A stretch of DNA of 64,000 nt from Nitratireductor indicus C115 (lineage in GTDB: Bacteria; Pseudomonadota; Alphaproteobacteria; Rhizobiales; Rhizobiaceae): positions 186,001 through 250,000 of the forward strand of contig NZ_AMSI01000004.1 of the NCBI RefSeq assembly GCF_000300515.1, written 5' to 3'. A program made the position numbers and the translations under genes. This document shows positions 41,194 through 50,773 of the stretch, one piece after another. The notes beneath the pieces were generated by a model, which saw only the letters and a program-made list of their open reading frames with translations, did not search any database and had not been told where the DNA came from. The first letter of the stretch is position 1, and every line of letters starts with the position of its first letter.

Positions 41194-42126
41194 ATGGCGG
41201 AAAAGGCATCGGTTCGCGAAGTGGGCCTGCGCGACGGTCTACAGCTTGCGAAGGACTTTCTGGACACACAGATAAAGCTGGAATGGGCGCGCGCAGAGGC
41301 GGCGGCAGGCGTTCGGGAAATCGAGGTGACCTCCTTCGTCCCGCCTCATGTCATCGCGCAGTTTTCCGACGCGGGAACGGTCGCCTCGACAGCGCTCACC
41401 ATTCCCGGTCTGCTGGCTTCCGCGCTCATTCCAAACCTGCGCGGCGCGCAGACGGGTTTCGATCTGGGCGTTGCAAAGCTGAACTTCGTCTGCTCGGCCA
41501 GCGAAGCGCACAATCAGGCCAATGTCCGGCGCAGCACGGATGAGTCCCTGGCCGATTTCGACCGCATCATGGACGAGCGCAAGGCGCGCGGGCTTGACGG
41601 GAAGACGGCAATCGCCGGCGGCATAGCAACGAGCTTCGGCTGCACCATACAGGGAGCCGTGCCGGAAGAGCGGGTTCTCGCCATCGCCTCGGCCTATGCG
41701 GAAGCCGGCGCCGACGAGATCATGGTTGCCGACACGGTCGGCTATGCGAACCCGAACCAGGTCCGGCGCATTCTGGCCGCCGTCGTGCGCGAGGTCGCCC
41801 CCCTGCCGGTCGCCGCCCATTTCCACGACACACGCGGGCTGGGCCTTGCCAATGTCGTCGCCGCGCTCGATGCCGGGGTCAGATTGTTCGACAGTTCTCT
41901 TGCGGGGCTGGGCGGATGCCCGTTCGCACCCGGGGCGAGCGGCAACATCAACACAGAGGATTGTGTCTATCTGCTGGAATCGATGGGGTTCGATACCGGC
42001 GTTGATCTGGATGCGCTGCTGCGCCTGCGCGAAAGATTGCCGCAATGGCTGCCCCAGGAGAAGCTGACCGGCGCCATAGAGCGGGCCGGACTGCCGAAGA
42101 CATTCGTTTGCGCACACGCCGCCTGA
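41194..42126 (+). CDS. Hydroxymethylglutaryl-CoA lyase family protein
   Basis: 310 residues, HMGL-like TIM barrel. REVGLRDGLQ at the N-terminus holds the metal-binding Asp, HFHDTRGLGLANV the two metal His region, and GLGGCPFAPGASGN the catalytic Cys loop near residue 245. It cleaves a 3-hydroxy-acyl-CoA to acetyl-CoA and a ketone body or oxo acid. Its presence with dehydrogenase and hydratase suggests a branched intermediate. It ends 30 bp before the GST gene. Confidence 0.92.
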   Translation: MAEKASVREVGLRDGLQLAKDFLDTQIKLEWARAEAAAGVREIEVTSFVPPHVIAQFSDAGTVASTALTIPGLLASALIPNLRGAQTGFDLGVAKLNFVCSASEAHNQANVRRSTDESLADFDRIMDERKARGLDGKTAIAGGIATSFGCTIQGAVPEERVLAIASAYAEAGADEIMVADTVGYANPNQVRRILAAVVREVAPLPVAAHFHDTRGLGLANVVAALDAGVRLFDSSLAGLGGCPFAPGASGNINTEDCVYLLESMGFDTGVDLDALLRLRERLPQWLPQEKLTGAIERAGLPKTFVCAHAA

Positions 42127-42156
42127 GCGGTGCCGAATTACTGGAGGACTACATAC

Positions 42157-42801
42157 ATGCCGCTGCTACACTGGTCTCCCCGCTCGCCCTATGTTCGAAA
42201 GGTCATGGTGGCATTCCATGAGAAGGGCCTCGCCGACACCATTCAAACCACACGAACCACGGCGGACCCCATGGTCCCGCATGAAGAATTGATGCTGGTG
42301 AACCCGCTCAGCAAGATTCCAACGCTCGAGCGCGAGGACGGTCCTCCCCTTTGGGACAGCCGCGTGATCATGGAATGGGCCGACAGAACCGGAGAAAGCG
42401 GTCCCCGCCTCTTTCCGGAAGCGCCGGAACAGCGTGAAATCGCACTGCGCGACGAAGCGCTCGGTACGGGCATGCTGGATATCGCATTGCCATGGCTGGT
42501 GGAGCTCTATATGCGCCCGCCCGAACAGCGCTCCGAAATCCAGATCGCGGCCTGGCGCAGAAAGCTGGCCAGTACCCTCGACTGGCTCGAAAGCCATATC
42601 GCCGAAATCGATGCCCGTTCCTTCGATGCCGGGCATCTGAGCATCGGTGTGGCCCTTTGCTATCTGAATTTCCGGTTCTCCTCGGAGGGCTGGCCGAACA
42701 ACCGTCCCACGCTTGCCGCATGGCACGCCCGTTTCCGCGAGCGGCCTTCCGTCATCGCCACCGAATTTCGCGACGATCCCCGCCCGCAAGCCGCCGGCTG
42801 A
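42157..42801 (+). CDS. Glutathione S-transferase
   Basis: 214 residues. A thioredoxin-like N-terminal domain (LLHWSPRSPYVRKVMVAFHE, with LSKIPTLEREDG and the GSH-binding WDSRVIMEW) is followed by an all-helical domain. A Ser/Pro motif at the start suggests a beta- or zeta-like bacterial GST. Start ATG 42157 has GGAGGA 9 nt upstream; GTG 42130 is a weaker choice. As the last gene of the catabolic operon it may isomerise or detoxify an intermediate. Confidence 0.9.
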   Translation: MPLLHWSPRSPYVRKVMVAFHEKGLADTIQTTRTTADPMVPHEELMLVNPLSKIPTLEREDGPPLWDSRVIMEWADRTGESGPRLFPEAPEQREIALRDEALGTGMLDIALPWLVELYMRPPEQRSEIQIAAWRRKLASTLDWLESHIAEIDARSFDAGHLSIGVALCYLNFRFSSEGWPNNRPTLAAWHARFRERPSVIATEFRDDPRPQAAG

Positions 42802-42816
42802 CGGCCAATCGCGATT

Positions 42817-44541
42817 TCACGCGCCCGACTGGGCGGCATGAAGCTGGCGATACCGTCCATCCGAGGCGACGAGAACGGCATGATTGCCCTCCTCGACAAT
42901 GCGGCCGTCTTCCACCACCAGGATGCGGTCTGCATTGGCGATGGTTGCAAGCCGATGGGCGATAACCAGCGTGGTGCGCCCCTCGGACAGATCCGACAGG
43001 GATTGCTGTATCGCGCGCTCCGTTTCGGTATCGAGCGCCGAGGTCGCCTCGTCCAGGATGAGGATCGGCGGATTTTTCAGGAAGATGCGGGCAATCGCCA
43101 GACGTTGCTTCTGGCCACCCGATAGCTTGACGCCGCGTTCGCCGATCACCGTGTCCAGGCCTGAAGGCAGGGCCGCAATCACGCTTTCAAGCCGTGCGCG
43201 CCGCGCCGCCTCAAGAATCTCGTTCTCGCTGGCGTCCAGCCGTCCGTAGGCGATGTTCTCCCTGATGGTGCCCGCAAACAGAAAGACGTCCTGCTGCACG
43301 ATCCCGATGTTGGAGCGCAGCGACTTCATCGTCATGTCGCGGATATCCATGCCATCAATGCTGATCGAGCCTTCGCTGACTTCATAGAAGCGCGGCAACA
43401 GCGAGCATATGGTGGTCTTGCCGGCACCCGATGGTCCAACCAGGGCAACCGTTTCCCCCGCTTTCACCGCAAGGTTCAAGCCGGATAAAACCCGCCGCCC
43501 GGTTCCGTAGTCGAAGGCCACATCGCGATAGACGATATCGCCCTTCAGACGGTCGACGACGCCCGCTCCCGGCCGATCGGCGATATCCGGCTCCGTTTCC
43601 AGAAACTTCCGATAGCGTTCGAAGCCGGCGAGCCCTTTCGGATACATCTCGATCACCGTATTGATCATGTCGAGGGGGCGAAAGAACACATTGACCAGGA
43701 GCAGGAAGCCGACAAAACCGCCGGCGGTCAGCTCGCCATGGACGACAAACCACGCTCCGACCAGCATCACCACCACCTGCACAAAGCGCATCGACAGGTA
43801 GGAAAGCGATATGGACGCCGCCATCACCTTGTAGGCTGCAAGCTTGGTCGTCAGGTAATTTTGATTGTTCTCGGCAAACAGCTTGCGCTCATGATCCTCA
43901 TTGGCAAATGCCTGGACCACGCGAATGCCCCCGACATTTTCCTCGATGCGCGCATTGAACTCGGCGACGCGACGATAGATGGCGCGCCATGTCCGGGTCA
44001 TGCGGCTTCCATAGTAAAGGGTGATGAACGCCGACAGGGGCAACACCACGGCGGTGACCAGCGCCAGCGGCACATGCACCCACAGCATCAGAACGAAAGC
44101 ACAGATCAACGTCATTACGGCTATGAACAAATCCTCGGGACCGTGATGCGCGACTTCGCCGATCTCCTCCAGGTCCTTGGTCAGACGGGCCACCAGATGG
44201 CCGGTCTTCTCATTATCGAAGAACCCGAAAGACAGTTTCTGCAGGTGATCGAAGGCCTTGCGCCGCATCTCGGTCTCGATGCGAATTCCAAGCATGTGCC
44301 CCCAATAGGTGACGATGACACGCAAGGCCGCATTGACGAGATAGACGAGCAGAAGCCCCGTTGCGGCAAGCGCTATCAAACCGAGCTGGCCCGTCGGCAA
44401 CAGCCGGTCGATGAACAGCGTGACGGCAATGGGAAAGGCCAGTTCCAGCATCCCGGCCACAACCGCGCTGGAGAAATCGAGCCAGAACAGGCCGCGATGC
44501 GGTCTGTAGTAAACTGCGAAACGTTTGAGGGTGTCGATCAT
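42817..44541 (-). CDS. ABC exporter-fold transporter (MsbA-like fused permease/ATPase)
   Basis: 574-residue half-transporter. Six helices occupy residues ~15-310 and the ATPase follows: Walker A GPSGAGKTTICSLL, signature LSGGQKQRLAIARIFL, Walker B ILILDEATSALD, H-loop IAHRLATI. It lies 62 bp after the siderophore-binding-protein gene in the same direction, so it is probably part of the iron operon. Exporter-fold half-transporters in such loci either export siderophores or, as in YbtPQ/IrtAB, import them. Which applies here cannot be told. Confidence 0.93.
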   Translation of the reverse strand: MIDTLKRFAVYYRPHRGLFWLDFSSAVVAGMLELAFPIAVTLFIDRLLPTGQLGLIALAATGLLLVYLVNAALRVIVTYWGHMLGIRIETEMRRKAFDHLQKLSFGFFDNEKTGHLVARLTKDLEEIGEVAHHGPEDLFIAVMTLICAFVLMLWVHVPLALVTAVVLPLSAFITLYYGSRMTRTWRAIYRRVAEFNARIEENVGGIRVVQAFANEDHERKLFAENNQNYLTTKLAAYKVMAASISLSYLSMRFVQVVVMLVGAWFVVHGELTAGGFVGFLLLVNVFFRPLDMINTVIEMYPKGLAGFERYRKFLETEPDIADRPGAGVVDRLKGDIVYRDVAFDYGTGRRVLSGLNLAVKAGETVALVGPSGAGKTTICSLLPRFYEVSEGSISIDGMDIRDMTMKSLRSNIGIVQQDVFLFAGTIRENIAYGRLDASENEILEAARRARLESVIAALPSGLDTVIGERGVKLSGGQKQRLAIARIFLKNPPILILDEATSALDTETERAIQQSLSDLSEGRTTLVIAHRLATIANADRILVVEDGRIVEEGNHAVLVASDGRYRQLHAAQSGA

Positions 44542-44603
44542 GCTTCTTGCCGGAGGTCAGGATATGGGAATGCAGCACTCAAAGCCCTGGTCATAGACCG
44601 TGG

Positions 44604-45590
44604 TCAGCGCTTGCTCCATTGCTCGAATGCCGAAAGTGTGTGCAGCGCGCTCTGGATCGTGGGCGTGGCGACCTGGGCGGAGTTGAGGAATATGATCTGG
44701 TCCTCCTTCGCCACCCGCATGAACCGGCTCCAGCCGGGAGCGATGGCATCGAGCCGTGCACGTATGCCTTCCTCGCTCTGGTCGGTGCTCATATAGCTGT
44801 TCATGACGACCAGAAGATCGGGGTCGAGACGAGCGAATTCCTCAGAGCTCAGCGGTACCGCAAAGCCGCGCCCCCTCGCCGGTTCGCTGGTAACGCGGTC
44901 TGCCCAGTCATATTGCTTGTAACCCAGATCGCGGATCGCCTGTATCGCGCCCGAGACATCGCGCACCGCACTGATCTGGTCGAAGACGATGATCGCGAGA
45001 TAGGTTTTCTCGCGCGGATCCTCCGGAAGACCGGAGCGGACCTCGTCGACACGCTCCATATAAGAAGCACGCTTGGCCTCGAACACCTCCGAACGACCAA
45101 GGACTTCGGCCAATTGCTTCTCGATGGAAAACCCTGCTTCGCCCACCGACATCGTCGCCTGAAGGTAGACAGGCGCGATCTCCGAAAGGACATCGGACTG
45201 GGCCGTTTGCTGACCCATGCCGACGATCAGATCGGGTTTCAAAGCGCGCAGCTTCTCAAGGTCGATGTTTCCCACGGGGCCGATCCCGCCGATACGCAGG
45301 GACGGATCATCGCCAAAGACGCTTTTTATGAAATCGACATCATAGATGCTGGCTCCATTTTCCGCCCGGCCATAGACCCCAACCACGTCGAAACCCAATT
45401 CGATCAGAGGCAGGGCAATGAGCGCCTCGTGCAAGGCAACGATGCGGTTGGGCGTATCGGGTATCCGCAAGGTCCGACCGGCGTCGTCGACAACCTCGCG
45501 CGACTGGACCGCAGACTGGACCGCAGACTCGGCCACGGCCAGGCCACCGCTCAGCAACAAGACCACGACAGCCGTCATGAGCTTTCTCAT
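44604..45590 (-). CDS. Iron-siderophore ABC transporter substrate-binding protein, FecB/FepB-like
   Basis: 328 residues. The Sec signal peptide LMTAVVVLLLSGGLAVAES ends near residue 21. The mature type III fold has REVVDDAGRTLRIPDTPNRI and LEKLRALKPDLIVGMGQQ, typical of FecB/FhuD/FepB. A 12-bp tandem duplication just after the signal peptide encodes SAVQSAVQSR. It delivers a ferric chelate from the periplasm to the FecCD-like permeases at 45602-47682. It begins 11 bp after the second permease gene. Confidence 0.92.
   Translation of the reverse strand: MRKLMTAVVVLLLSGGLAVAESAVQSAVQSREVVDDAGRTLRIPDTPNRIVALHEALIALPLIELGFDVVGVYGRAENGASIYDVDFIKSVFGDDPSLRIGGIGPVGNIDLEKLRALKPDLIVGMGQQTAQSDVLSEIAPVYLQATMSVGEAGFSIEKQLAEVLGRSEVFEAKRASYMERVDEVRSGLPEDPREKTYLAIIVFDQISAVRDVSGAIQAIRDLGYKQYDWADRVTSEPARGRGFAVPLSSEEFARLDPDLLVVMNSYMSTDQSEEGIRARLDAIAPGWSRFMRVAKEDQIIFLNSAQVATPTIQSALHTLSAFEQWSKR
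45502..45525 (+). repeat. 12-bp tandem repeat just after the FecB-like signal peptide
   Basis: GACTGGACCGCA is repeated twice in tandem and then followed by GACTC. In frame it duplicates AVQS at the mature N-terminus, a probable slippage product without effect on reading frame. Confidence 0.7.
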
Positions 45591-45601
45591 ATCCGTTTCC
45601 C

Positions 45602-46666
45602 TTATTGGCGCCGCATGCGGCGCATGGCGCGCAAGCGCAGTGTGAGAATGAACATCGGCACACCCAGCATGACGATGGCGAGACCGGTCGGCAGCGGGAT
45701 GTCCCCCGCAAAGGCGCGCGTCATCATGTCTGCGCATATGACGAGCAGGGACCCGACCGCCGCAGAAAGGACCAGCCTGCCCCGGCCCGATGTCGGGCTT
45801 ATGAAGTTTGCGAGATGCGGTGCCATCACCCCCAGGAAGGCAAGCGGCCCGACAGCGGATACGGCCGCCGAAGTCAACAGAACGGCGGTGACGAGAATGA
45901 CGGGCTTCGACAAGGGAAGATTCTCGCCCAGCGACATCGCCATCTGATCGCCCATGTCGTAGCTGCGCAGCGAACGGCCAAGCAGCAGAATGGCCGGCAC
46001 ACCCAGGGCGAACCATGGAGTGAAGGTCGCAAGGCTGTTCCAGGAGGAGCGGAAAAGCGACCCGGCCATCCAGTCTGCCAGAGCCAGCGAGACTTCAGGC
46101 GGCGTGTAGAGCACCAGGACTGAGGTCACCGAGGACAGGGTCGTCTCGACCGCAATTCCCATCAGGAGGATCGCCATGCCGCCGGCATTTCCACGTCCCA
46201 CAAGCAGGAGCAACAGGATGCCCACCGCGAGACCGCCGCCAAGCGCCGCCAACGGCAAAACGCCCTGCGGCATCGTCGGAAACAGAACGAAGATCAGCAT
46301 GAGCGCCGTCATCGATCCCTGGCTGAGCCCCAGCAGTCCGGGATCGGCCAAAGGGTTCTGCGATAGCGACTGAAGCATTGCACCGGTCAATGCGATCGAC
46401 CCGCCGACCAGCACCCCCATCAGGATACGCGGCAGGCGCACCTCCCAGATCGCAAAAGCCAGATCGCCGCCGCCCGGTCCACGCCGCAGCGTAGCCGCAG
46501 CATCGCCAAGCGTTATCGGCGTGGTGCCGACGGTCAGTGAAACGATTGCCGCAATCAGTATTGCAACGAGAAGACACGCAAGCGTCGTCAAGTCCCCGAC
46601 GCGAATCTGGAGGCCGCCGGAGAGCCTCACGACACGACGACCGTCGAGTGCCCGGGCAAGGATCAT
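45602..46666 (-). CDS. FecCD-family iron-siderophore ABC permease (second)
   Basis: 354 residues with about nine to ten helices. RLPRILMGVLVGGSIALTGA and LSQNPLADPGLLGLSQGS near residues 80-115 are FecCD signatures, and GPLAFLGVMAPHLANFI is the conserved ATPase-coupling loop. ATG 46666 overlaps the stop of the first permease gene (ATGA). It forms a heterodimeric pore with the permease at 46663-47682. Confidence 0.94.
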   Translation of the reverse strand: MILARALDGRRVVRLSGGLQIRVGDLTTLACLLVAILIAAIVSLTVGTTPITLGDAAATLRRGPGGGDLAFAIWEVRLPRILMGVLVGGSIALTGAMLQSLSQNPLADPGLLGLSQGSMTALMLIFVLFPTMPQGVLPLAALGGGLAVGILLLLLVGRGNAGGMAILLMGIAVETTLSSVTSVLVLYTPPEVSLALADWMAGSLFRSSWNSLATFTPWFALGVPAILLLGRSLRSYDMGDQMAMSLGENLPLSKPVILVTAVLLTSAAVSAVGPLAFLGVMAPHLANFISPTSGRGRLVLSAAVGSLLVICADMMTRAFAGDIPLPTGLAIVMLGVPMFILTLRLRAMRRMRRQ

Positions 46667-47682
46667 CGGCTTGCCTCCCTTACGCCAGGCGACAGGTAGT
46701 AGCGTTTGACGATGATGGCGAAGACGAGGCCACCGAGCAGATCCATCATGATGCCGGTGTGCAATATGTGCGGCGCGAAGACTGTTCGAGCGGCCAGATC
46801 GGCAAGCAGGCAGATCGCAGCGCCGATCAGCGCATTTGCCGGCAAAGCGCGCGCAAAGGATGCGCCGACAAAGGGGCGCACGATATGGGGCGTCACCAGC
46901 CCGACGAAGCCGATAGGACCGCAAATGGCAACAGCCGAACTGACCGACACCACGACGGCACCAACCGATATCCAGGTGACCCGCGAAACATCGACACCCG
47001 CCGAAGCCGCTTTCTCGCGGCCGAATGTCACCAGCGTCAGGGGTCTGGCAAGCACCATGAGCAGGCCAAGCCCCAGCGCGCCGAGCCACCAGAAATCCAT
47101 CAGGCGCTCGACATAGACATGATTGATATTGCCCGACGCCCAGCTCAGAAAATCGCTGCGGCGCGACGGACTTGCCAGCATGATGGCATTTGCGACACTT
47201 CCGTAGAGCATCGAGAGGACGGCGCCCGACAGGATAAGCGCCAGACCGCGCGGGTCCTTCGACATGCCGGTCATGCGGGTCACGAAAAGACAACTCACGA
47301 AGCCGAACAATCCGCCTGCAATGGCAGCAACGCCCTGCCATTCCATGGGCAGGTTGAAGATGAATGCCCCCACGATGACAAAAAGCATCGCCCCGGAATT
47401 GATGCCCAGGATGCCCGGCGAGGCAAGCGGATTGCGCGTCAGCCCCTGCAGGACAGCGCCGCCGCAAGCCATCGTCGCGCCCAGAAAGACTGCGATCAGC
47501 GCGCGCGGCAAACGCTGATAGACGACGACGAAATGATCGTAATCATCGGCATCGAAGGCAAGCAGCGCTCGGACAACGCTGCGCAGATCGATGGAAGTCG
47601 CGCCGAATGCGAGGTTTGCAAGCAGGGCTGCGAGCACAACCGTCGCACCGGCCAGCATCGCGGGATAGCGATATCGGATCAT
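46663..47682 (-). CDS. FecCD-family iron-siderophore ABC permease (first)
   Basis: 339 residues, nine to ten helices. RLPRALIAVFLGATMACGGA and LTRNPLASPGILGINSGAML are FecCD signatures; GPIGFVGLVTPHIVRPFVGA is the coupling loop. Start ATG 47682 overlaps the ATPase stop by 4 bp. It is paralogous to the adjacent permease and together they import a ferric chelate. Confidence 0.94.
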   Translation of the reverse strand: MIRYRYPAMLAGATVVLAALLANLAFGATSIDLRSVVRALLAFDADDYDHFVVVYQRLPRALIAVFLGATMACGGAVLQGLTRNPLASPGILGINSGAMLFVIVGAFIFNLPMEWQGVAAIAGGLFGFVSCLFVTRMTGMSKDPRGLALILSGAVLSMLYGSVANAIMLASPSRRSDFLSWASGNINHVYVERLMDFWWLGALGLGLLMVLARPLTLVTFGREKAASAGVDVSRVTWISVGAVVVSVSSAVAICGPIGFVGLVTPHIVRPFVGASFARALPANALIGAAICLLADLAARTVFAPHILHTGIMMDLLGGLVFAIIVKRYYLSPGVREASR

Positions 47683-48470
47683 GTGACGACGTCTGTCCTG
47701 TTTCGCGGCAGGCAGACCAGACGCTCGTCACGGATGAAGACGTCGGCATCGAAATCGAAGACCCGGCGGACATTGTCGGCGGTGATCGTGGTTCTTGTGT
47801 CGCTGTGCGAGACAACCTTTCCATCGTGCATCATCACCACCTCGTCCGCGAATGCAGACGTCAGGTTGAGGTCGTGCAGAACCGCGACGATGGTCTTGCC
47901 ACGCTGCGTCAAAGACCGGATCAGGGCGAGGATCGCGTATTGATAGTGAACATCAAGATGATTAACCGGCTCATCAAGCAGGATGGTGTCGGCATCCTGT
48001 GCGAGGATCATGGCTATCCAGGCGCGTTGACGTTGCCCGCCAGACAGCGCGTTGACCGGCTTCGAAGCCATGCCCTCAAGTCCGACAGTGGCAAGGGCAT
48101 CCATGAACAGGGCACGGTCTCTTTCGCCCGGCCCGCCGAACAGCGAATAGCGCGCATAACCGCCGAGCTCGACCAGTTCACCGAGCGTGATGTAGTCGGG
48201 GCAATAATTTTCCTGCGGCAGATAAGCCACCCGTTTCGCCAATTCCCTTCTGCCGATCCCATGGAGCGGCGTATCGTTCAGCAATACGCTTCCCGACGAT
48301 GCCGGAAGAAACCCCATGATCGCCTTGATGAGGGTCGATTTCCCGCACCCATTCGGGCCCACCAGCGCCGTGAAACGACCGTCGGCGAATTGAACCGACA
48401 CGCCGTCAACCACAGGCTTGGCTGAAGGAGCATAGGAAACAGTCAGATCGTTGCAGGTAAGCAGGGGCAC
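47679..48470 (-). CDS. Iron-siderophore ABC transporter ATPase, FecE/FhuC-like
   Basis: 263 residues. Walker A GPNGCGKSTLIKAI, Q-loop YLPQENYCPD, signature LSGGQRQRAWIAMILAQ and Walker B ILLDEPVNHLD are those of FecE/FhuC ATPases. It is the first gene of the ATPase-permease-permease-binding-protein set, 171 bp downstream of the TonB receptor. No iron box was found directly upstream, so it may be transcribed from the receptor promoter. Confidence 0.95.
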   Translation of the reverse strand: MPLLTCNDLTVSYAPSAKPVVDGVSVQFADGRFTALVGPNGCGKSTLIKAIMGFLPASSGSVLLNDTPLHGIGRRELAKRVAYLPQENYCPDYITLGELVELGGYARYSLFGGPGERDRALFMDALATVGLEGMASKPVNALSGGQRQRAWIAMILAQDADTILLDEPVNHLDVHYQYAILALIRSLTQRGKTIVAVLHDLNLTSAFADEVVMMHDGKVVSHSDTRTTITADNVRRVFDFDADVFIRDERLVCLPRNRTDVVT

Positions 48471-48641
48471 GATAAATCCGGTTGGGTCCTGGTTGCGACG
48501 GTCATCAGGGAACAGCGCGGCTTTCGTTTCACGAGGCGGTCACCACCTGCGCTATCGGGCAATGCCCGCGCAGGGCGCCTTCGCGATCCGGGCCATCTCT
48601 CCAGTATGGCCCGGCGTGCAACATGCCTCTCCCGACGGGGT

Positions 48642-50705
48642 CTAGAAATCGACACGCATGCCCGCGCCGAATGTGCGCGGTTGCACGATGCTTGCGCTTA
48701 TGACGCTGCCGCGCCCACCGATCGATGTCGCTGCCCTTTCGTCGAAAATGTTCTTCACGTAGCCGAAGATCTTGATGTTGTCTTTTGGCCGGTAGGACAT
48801 GTTCACATTCGCGACGGTGTATGGCTCGACCGCATAGGCGACGGTGTTTGCGTCGTCGGAGAAATAACCGTCGACATGACGGATATTGCCTCCGAAATTC
48901 CACCGCTCCGTGATGTCCCAGTCGAAGCCGAAGCCGATCATGTAGCCGGGCGACTTCGCGAATTCGTTGCCCTCGAAATCAGCGCTCGAATCGGTGAACT
49001 TCGTGATCTTGGTACGCAGCAAGCCAAGCGAGCCGTTGAGCCGCAGGCTGTCCGAGACGCTCCACGTCGCACCCAGTTCGACACCATAGGAATGCGCGCG
49101 ATCCGCATTCAGCGTCGCGCTCGTCTGCAGGTCGAGTTCGGGAATATAGGTCCGCGAATAGCGATGCGCATCGCGGAAATCGCTGTAGAAGAGATTTCCG
49201 GTAAGTATGAGGTCGCCGTCGAGCAGGCTGGCGCGGCTGAACAACTCGTAATTCCAGACCGTTTCCTTGCGGAAGGGAACGAACATTTCACGCGTCGTGT
49301 CGAGCGAGACGCCGCCCGGATTGTAACCGCGATTGACAAGCGCACCGACCGTCAGATCGGGCGTGATATTATAGGACACCGAAATCTTGGGCAGTATGTC
49401 ATCGAAAGTGCCGTCGAAGGAGACGGGAGTTCCCGCATAACTTCCCGTACGGGTCATCGTGTCGCGCTGATAGCGAAGGCCGCCGGTCACGGACCATTTG
49501 TCGGTCAGTCGGTAGGTCAGCTCGGAATATATGCCAAGGCTTTCCTTGCTGTCGCGAAAATCGATTCCGCCCAGGAAGTGCAGCGCTTCGTCTGCCTTGA
49601 CATTGCGATAGAACGCGCCGGCGACGCCCGTCAAACGACCGTCCATCGCTTCGAAAGTGGCCCGGGTCTCATTCGAGAAATCGGTCTGGTCGATCTCGGC
49701 AGAGCCATTGTCGGAAGGATTATAAAGCCGGCGGATATCCGACACCGAATACTGCGTCTGGTTGAACAGCGTGACACCATTCTCCATCTCGTAGCTCAGA
49801 TCCAGAATACCTGTATCCGTCTTGTTGTCCCAACTGACGACCGCAGTCGAATTGCTTTCATATCCGTTGAATGGATAGGGGATGGATTCCGACTGCGGAC
49901 CGTTCGATTCAGTATGGCTGTATGTGAACTTCGCCTCCAGGCCGGGGATCGCCGAGGGCTTCCATAACAGTTTTCCCCTGCCGTTCTTCACCGAGATATT
50001 GGGGTCTGCGTCACCCGGATCGAAGGCGGGGTTCACGAAATCGATAATGCTGTCACGACCGTAGAAATCGAGCGCCAGACGGCCGGCAAGCTCATCCTGA
50101 ATAAGCGGGCCGGAAGCCATCAGGGAAAGTCGCCGCCCCTCATTGCTGCTCACGCTGCCCTGGATGGATGCCTCCGGCGTCCATGTGGGGTCGTTCGTGT
50201 TGATGATGATCGCACCGGCAATGCTGTTTGCGCCTTGAGAAGTGGTTTGCGGCCCACGAAACACTTCCATCGCGCCAACATCCCACACCGACGTGTCGCC
50301 GAAATAGAGCTCGTTGAAACTGATATATCGCCCATCAACATTGATCGTGGCACGGGGAACGGTCCCCCCGTAAAATGCGGTGGCGCCCGTGTTCGGCCCC
50401 TCGATTGCCTGACCGCGTATCGTGCCTGCTCCAACGGTGTTCGGCACAAAGACATTGGGAATGTCATTGAGAACATCCTTGGCGGTGTTTTCCTGCACAT
50501 TCTTTTCAAGCTCTTCCTCCGTCACGACCGTGACCGAAGAAGCGGTGTCGAAAATGCTGCGCACCATGCGCTCGCCCGTGACCGTAATCGTTTCGAGCAC
50601 CGTGGCATTCTGCTGATCCTGCGCGGATGCAGTAAGCGTCAAGGCAGCAAGGATGGATAATCCGCTCGCAGTGCGCAGCAGAAGATTGGAAGAAATATGT
50701 GACAT
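48642..50705 (-). CDS. TonB-dependent siderophore receptor
   Basis: 687-residue outer-membrane receptor. The signal peptide (LLRTASGLSILAALTLTASA, ~28 residues) is followed by a TonB box-like ATVLETITVTGER, a plug domain (ENTAKDVLNDIPNV, GTIRGQAIEGPNTG) and a ~500-residue beta-barrel with alternating residues. It ends GMRVDF with the C-terminal Phe needed for barrel insertion. Start ATG 50705 follows a GGGGG stretch. It is divergent from the IclR gene at 51002, which may regulate it. The intergenic 296 bp contain repeated ATTCCA half-sites but no clear iron box; TGACTTTTGGAATCC is a poor TGA-N9-TCA match. Confidence 0.93.
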   Translation of the reverse strand: MSHISSNLLLRTASGLSILAALTLTASAQDQQNATVLETITVTGERMVRSIFDTASSVTVVTEEELEKNVQENTAKDVLNDIPNVFVPNTVGAGTIRGQAIEGPNTGATAFYGGTVPRATINVDGRYISFNELYFGDTSVWDVGAMEVFRGPQTTSQGANSIAGAIIINTNDPTWTPEASIQGSVSSNEGRRLSLMASGPLIQDELAGRLALDFYGRDSIIDFVNPAFDPGDADPNISVKNGRGKLLWKPSAIPGLEAKFTYSHTESNGPQSESIPYPFNGYESNSTAVVSWDNKTDTGILDLSYEMENGVTLFNQTQYSVSDIRRLYNPSDNGSAEIDQTDFSNETRATFEAMDGRLTGVAGAFYRNVKADEALHFLGGIDFRDSKESLGIYSELTYRLTDKWSVTGGLRYQRDTMTRTGSYAGTPVSFDGTFDDILPKISVSYNITPDLTVGALVNRGYNPGGVSLDTTREMFVPFRKETVWNYELFSRASLLDGDLILTGNLFYSDFRDAHRYSRTYIPELDLQTSATLNADRAHSYGVELGATWSVSDSLRLNGSLGLLRTKITKFTDSSADFEGNEFAKSPGYMIGFGFDWDITERWNFGGNIRHVDGYFSDDANTVAYAVEPYTVANVNMSYRPKDNIKIFGYVKNIFDERAATSIGGRGSVISASIVQPRTFGAGMRVDF

Positions 50706-50773
50706 GAAGCCCCCAGGAAATCGGCTGTATACGCTGGCTGGGACTAGAGCCTTGGCTTGCTGAATGTGCTTTA

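Noticed and set aside
48471-48641. Possible cobalamin or other riboswitch between receptor and ATPase genes
   Set aside because: No B12-box or conserved stem pattern could be recognised in the 171-bp gap; only short GC palindromes are present.
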